Positions 59,974 through 64,000 of a stretch of DNA of 64,000 nucleotides are shown piece after piece. The translations under genes and the position numbers were made by a program. Below the pieces are notes generated by a model that saw only the letters and a program-made list of their open reading frames with translations, searched no databases and was not told the DNA's origin. Each line of letters opens with the position of its first letter. Positions within the stretch are counted from its first letter, which is position 1. Source of the DNA: Plantago major (taxonomy: Eukaryota; Streptophyta; Magnoliopsida; Lamiales; Plantaginaceae); NCBI GenBank assembly GCA_026545765.1, contig CM048841.1:95933352-95997351 (forward strand). Direction: 5' to 3'.

Positions 59974-62368
59974 CTAAGACCCTAAAAAGCCATCAACTCG
60001 GACATTCGCACTTCTTGAAAGAAATTTCATGCAGATTGGTGGATTTACACCTGCCAAAGCTAAAATTGAACTAGGCAAGGTCCAAATCCCATCTCCACAG
60101 ATTAACCCAGATGCTATAGCAGGTCCAAATGCATCAGCTCTAGCCTTATCAGTCTTCTCCATAACAAACAATATTAAGCTCCCTACACACATGTCAATCG
60201 CAAAGTAACCTCCAAGATAGAATGGAATAGCCATCGCCATGGGTAGAGGAATGAACCTAGCCCATTTTGGTCCCACAACGTCCCGAAAACCATTAATACC
60301 AATCGCAGCAGCAAAGAATACATAGCATAGTGTAAGACAGTTCTTGGGCAGAGATGAAAATCCCTCAACCCCCAAAATAGCCATGTTACGATAGACAAGA
60401 GCATATGGTGCTTGATATTGTGAATCCGGTGTACCCAAGTCGCTAAAGGCCTTGAGGAATAGCCAAAACACACAAGGTGAAATGACACAACCCATGGCTG
60501 TCCCAATGATCTGGCTAACAAACATGGACCTGGGAGATGCCAGTGTCATGTAACCGGTCTTGAAATCCTGGGTCAGGTCAGATGCAGTGGAGACAATATT
60601 CATCATCACACCACAGGCAGCTAGCCCTGCAAGAACACCACCATGAGCAGCTCCAGCCCAAGCACCAATAACAAAAATAGCCAGCTTTCCGTAAGTAGAT
60701 GCAAGTGACCAGTCGGTGAGCCCACACCCATATGCATTGCAGAAGGCAAGAGTTGGTGCAAATATGTATATGACCACAATGTAATACCATCTCAGTGGGG
60801 GAAAGATGAATGGAAGGGTCACAGTCGAGATTAATGCAATGATGCCATAGCCGGCTATAGCAACCCAATTAGGGATTTGATCTTTCAGAAAAAGTTGTGT
60901 TCGGATTTGATCATCATAAGATAGCGCAGCAGGAACAGGAGTGGCGGAATTTCCAGTCACTGGGAGCACCACACCTGCGCTTTTTTCACGATATTGTTGA
61001 TATAGTCCATGTAAAGTACGGCCAAGGACTTTGAAGAAGTTGTAGAGTCCATCACCAAGGATCATGGCTATTGCTATGAACACCTGCAAGGAAAATATAT
61101 GCATACATATGTTAACAGCTTTAAAAAGATGCTGCAGAATTTTTGGTAGTTTTACAAAGTCAGAACTGTACCCTGTATCCTTGTATTCCATGGAGGCTGG
61201 AGGATGAGTATTCTGCCGAGTACCAGTGGCCCTTCCTTTGTTCTATGAGGGGCCACATTACACCCCATGAAAGGATAGCTCCAACAAGCAAAGATATGTT
61301 TATGAGATAAGGACATATCATGCCAACGCCAACATATGTTGCTGAGAAATCAAAGTAAAACCTGGTTTTCAAAATCAAAAGAAAAAGAAGTTAGTTAAGC
61401 AGAATGGCTTGAATCCATGGCGGATGAGGCCTGTGAACTGCAAGCTTCATGAGCAAATATGGTAATATCATCAAGCATGCATACATGTTTAACCTTACTC
61501 GAAACACTACGAACACCACTCAAATACTTAAAACGAGACAGTAGTCCAAGACTATCTTCAGTCACCAACCTGTTTTTGAAGGCTTCAAGACCGAAGGTAG
61601 GGAAACTTGTGAATCCACAGTTATCCCCTCCAGTGAAAAACCATTGGAAGAAACCCCAAAGGAAGCTGAAAGAGAAGAACCTCCCCAAGGTTCTTACTTG
61701 TTTCCTGGATTGAAGCAGAGCAGAAGATAGATACTGAGAGATCCAAACTGAAATAAGTAGTCGAATACAGGCCAATTAAATCTAGTGAATGAACTCACTT
61801 TGCTAGTTTGGCTCCCTGAGGAGTGTGAAAGCTATTGATCAGATGGGCAGTTGCAGTGCCACTTGGATAAGTTAGTCTAAAGTCGATGATCATTATCTGA
61901 AACCATGTTAAAAAGCATTATATGAATCCGGAACCTCAATAAAACAGGAAAAGAAATCAGGATATAAACACTGTGACTCCTCTCAATATTTATACGTTTG
62001 TTCCTGAAGTTTTACATCTCTGAATTCTAGAATCAAAGATGTTGTCTATAATTATAATAACCATTTCAGAATTCAAGAATTTTTGCATACTCCTTATTTT
62101 GTTTTATATGTGCTGATACAGTGCAATTTTCAATAACCCAAACTTCAATTTAATATGCAACGAGGCATGTTTGAGTTAAAAAAAAAAAAAAAAAAGAATA
62201 GTACCTTCCGCAGGGGGACGACGGAAAAGAGACCCAAAAAGCTAACCACAAAGAGGAATCCAATCATCCAATGCAGGGAAGGATTCTTGATATTTTTTGG
62301 ATCATTAGCTTCAGTGGATTGTCTAGCAACCACTTCACTCATTCCAAAGAGGTAACTTCCAAAGCCTC
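59974..62368 (-). CDS. YSL7: Yellow stripe-like metal-nicotianamine transporter, 5' part outside the window
   Basis: Exons seen, in gene order: 62368-62205, 61896-61799, 61704-61570, 61361-61172 and 61083-59974, all GT-AG and in phase. They encode 564 C-terminal residues of the OPT/YSL family, ending at TAA 59974-59976. Hallmarks: [139 protein letters not shown] and [26 protein letters not shown]. About 110-120 N-terminal residues are missing. I found no exon for them in 62369-64000, so the intron exceeds 1.6 kb. YSL proteins move Fe, Cu and other metals as nicotianamine chelates across membranes. The subgroup assignment (YSL5/7/8 type) is by sequence look and by synteny. Confidence 0.9.
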
Positions 62369-64000
62369 CTGAAAAATTAATGGATATCAGATACTTAAAG
62401 TACTTGATGACTGGTGATAGATAATCACTTGAAAGAGTCACAGATAAGTGTATATATATTCCTCTAACCATAAACACTCAAAGTATTCGCAAGTTGGCTC
62501 TATGTTGTACCATACTTGTTAATCCAAACCATCCTCAGAAATAATTATAAGTAAACAAGGAAGTATTCAAACAATTATGATAATAAGATAAACAAACAGA
62601 TTCACAAAGGGGACACCAGGAACTTAATTACTAGTACAAAAAAGATATGGACCTAAGAGGGAAACTCATGCCACCAAAAATTGCTTCGCATCAACTACAC
62701 TTGGTTTGAGCCTAAAGCGGCAGACATAACTGATATAATTTCATAAACTGCAGTACTTCTAACTGCCAAAAATGTCCATCCATTCCACTTCATTATATGT
62801 GTATGCATATCAGAGGAACAAGCATCCACGGCCATTTCATATTTTAGTTCTTATTTGCAATTCTTTTTTTTTTTTTTGTAAAACGAATTATTTCCATTTT
62901 CTACAAATTACTATGTTTTCTTTTATTTCAGATGTAACTAGTTCTCAAGTTGTTTGAGTATTCACAGACCAGCATAGAAAGAAAAAAATTTAATTAACTT
63001 TATGGATACAAGAGATTCCGTGAACATTTTCTTGAATATTGGGGAGCTACTACAGTTGGGTTAAACCAACTTCTATTCCTAGTGGATGTCCTTATCAGTA
63101 TCTTATGATGATCATAACCTATCTTTTAAAGAGATGGTTGTTTGCTTTCCTTTCAAGGAAAATTAAATATTATGTCAAGAGTGCTACTGTATTATTGCCC
63201 GCAGTATCCTCCAGATACCATGCACTCACAAAAATATCGTGGCCAACTTCAACTGAATTAAATAAATAGCAGAATCACACACATCACATGAAAGCAATGT
63301 CAAAGTCACTACAACATTCAAGATTCATCTGTCACTACAACATTCATATGCACTGCAACAAATTTGGATATAATGGATACAATATTAATGATCCCATCCC
63401 CATATAATTTTAGTTCAGCCAACATGACTTAACGTCTTTACCAATTGACTTTGAGAACCATGATAGTGAGCAACTTATTTTTTTATTAGCTATGAGTCCA
63501 ATCTACGGGTGTGAAACGTAAGACACATCATATGACACCAATTTGGTGATGATAGTGACTCTTTGGCCAATTATAATTGACTATGAGTGGGTTGTTTAAA
63601 CTTCGAAAATAAAAAATGGTTAAGTGGGGCTGTTAATAATGACTACTAGCATAAACTAATAGCTTGTGGGAGCCATATGAAGTTACATGTGGATCCCACA
63701 TGCCATGAAGTAGAGTGACGCATGGCGTAGATAAGATAAACCGTCTTCTAGTGTGAATGAGAGTAGCTTGTGCTGAAATGGGAGGATTAAAGCAGAATTG
63801 ATAAAATTGTTATAAGTGGACAGATTGCCAAACCAAGCATGATAAAATAAACTAATAAAGGTAACTTGCAATTTGCAAAATAGGAATCAGATTAGATTAT
63901 GATGGATAACTATGAAAATATATGGCCATTTGTCCTTACTTGCAAGTTGCAACTAAAGAACAAGATGGAGTAAACAATAATCAGTGTTCAGAGCAAAATT
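62369..64000 (-). other. Large intron of the YSL gene, running off the window
   Basis: No coding exon of the YSL N-terminus and no other gene was found. A poly-T tract (about 62865-62878) and AT-rich sequence only. If a second gene were present here it is not visible to me. Confidence 0.5.

Noticed and set aside
1-64000. CRISPR arrays, operons, prokaryotic defence or toxin systems
   Set aside because: All genes are plant nuclear type with spliceosomal introns; the repeats seen are MITEs, LTRs and minisatellites without regular unique spacers.

Overview
The window is nuclear DNA of a eudicot plant. Genes are split by GT-AG introns, intergenic DNA is AT-rich and full of transposons, and every recognisable protein belongs to a plant family. 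I found eleven protein-coding loci. Two of them (DUF247 and a SEN1-type helicase) carry reading-frame lesions, and one (YSL) runs off the right edge.

Layout. 1-7100: no gene recognised; MITE relics and long poly-T tracts. 7102-9764 (-): two-exon gene for a putatively N-myristoylated, low-complexity protein like Arabidopsis At1g65710. 11100-12495 (-): decayed DUF247/UPF0481 gene. 15373-17049 (-): four-exon microsomal glutathione S-transferase 3. 17050-36386: a repeat block of about 19 kb. It holds a degenerate array of ~53-bp units (about 22385-25860) invaded by MITEs, a short Helitron (26156-26481), a solo LTR (26945-27685) and a decayed minus-strand Ty1/copia element (28064-35365) whose two LTRs were each later split by a different solo LTR. 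36387-40646 (+): SEN1/MAA3-type RNA helicase with an in-frame TAG and a frame break. 44141-46536 (+): LSM8. 47479-48237 (-): NHL6-like LEA_2/NDR1-HIN1 protein. 51638-52090 (+): internally deleted hAT transposon relic. 52316-53539 (+): PORR organelle RNA-binding protein. 54434-54772 (-): small unknown protein. 57124-59517 (+): chloroplast protease FTSH6. 59974 to beyond the right edge (-): YSL7-like metal-nicotianamine transporter.

The genes do not form a pathway. They look like an ordinary euchromatic neighbourhood. From memory, the At1g65710-like gene, MGST3, SEN1-type helicase, LSM8, NHL6 and YSL7 all have their closest Arabidopsis relatives in one short block of chromosome 1 (about At1g65690-At1g65820), so most of the window is probably a conserved syntenic segment swollen by transposons.

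I saw no convincing new biological system. The least ordinary signals are the ~53-bp repeat array with long and short unit variants, the copia element with both LTRs independently split by solo LTRs, the duplicated splice-donor segment in LSM8 intron 4, and the two lesions in an otherwise well-preserved helicase gene. Exon boundaries were set by hand from splice motifs and codon phase; no alignment or database search was run.
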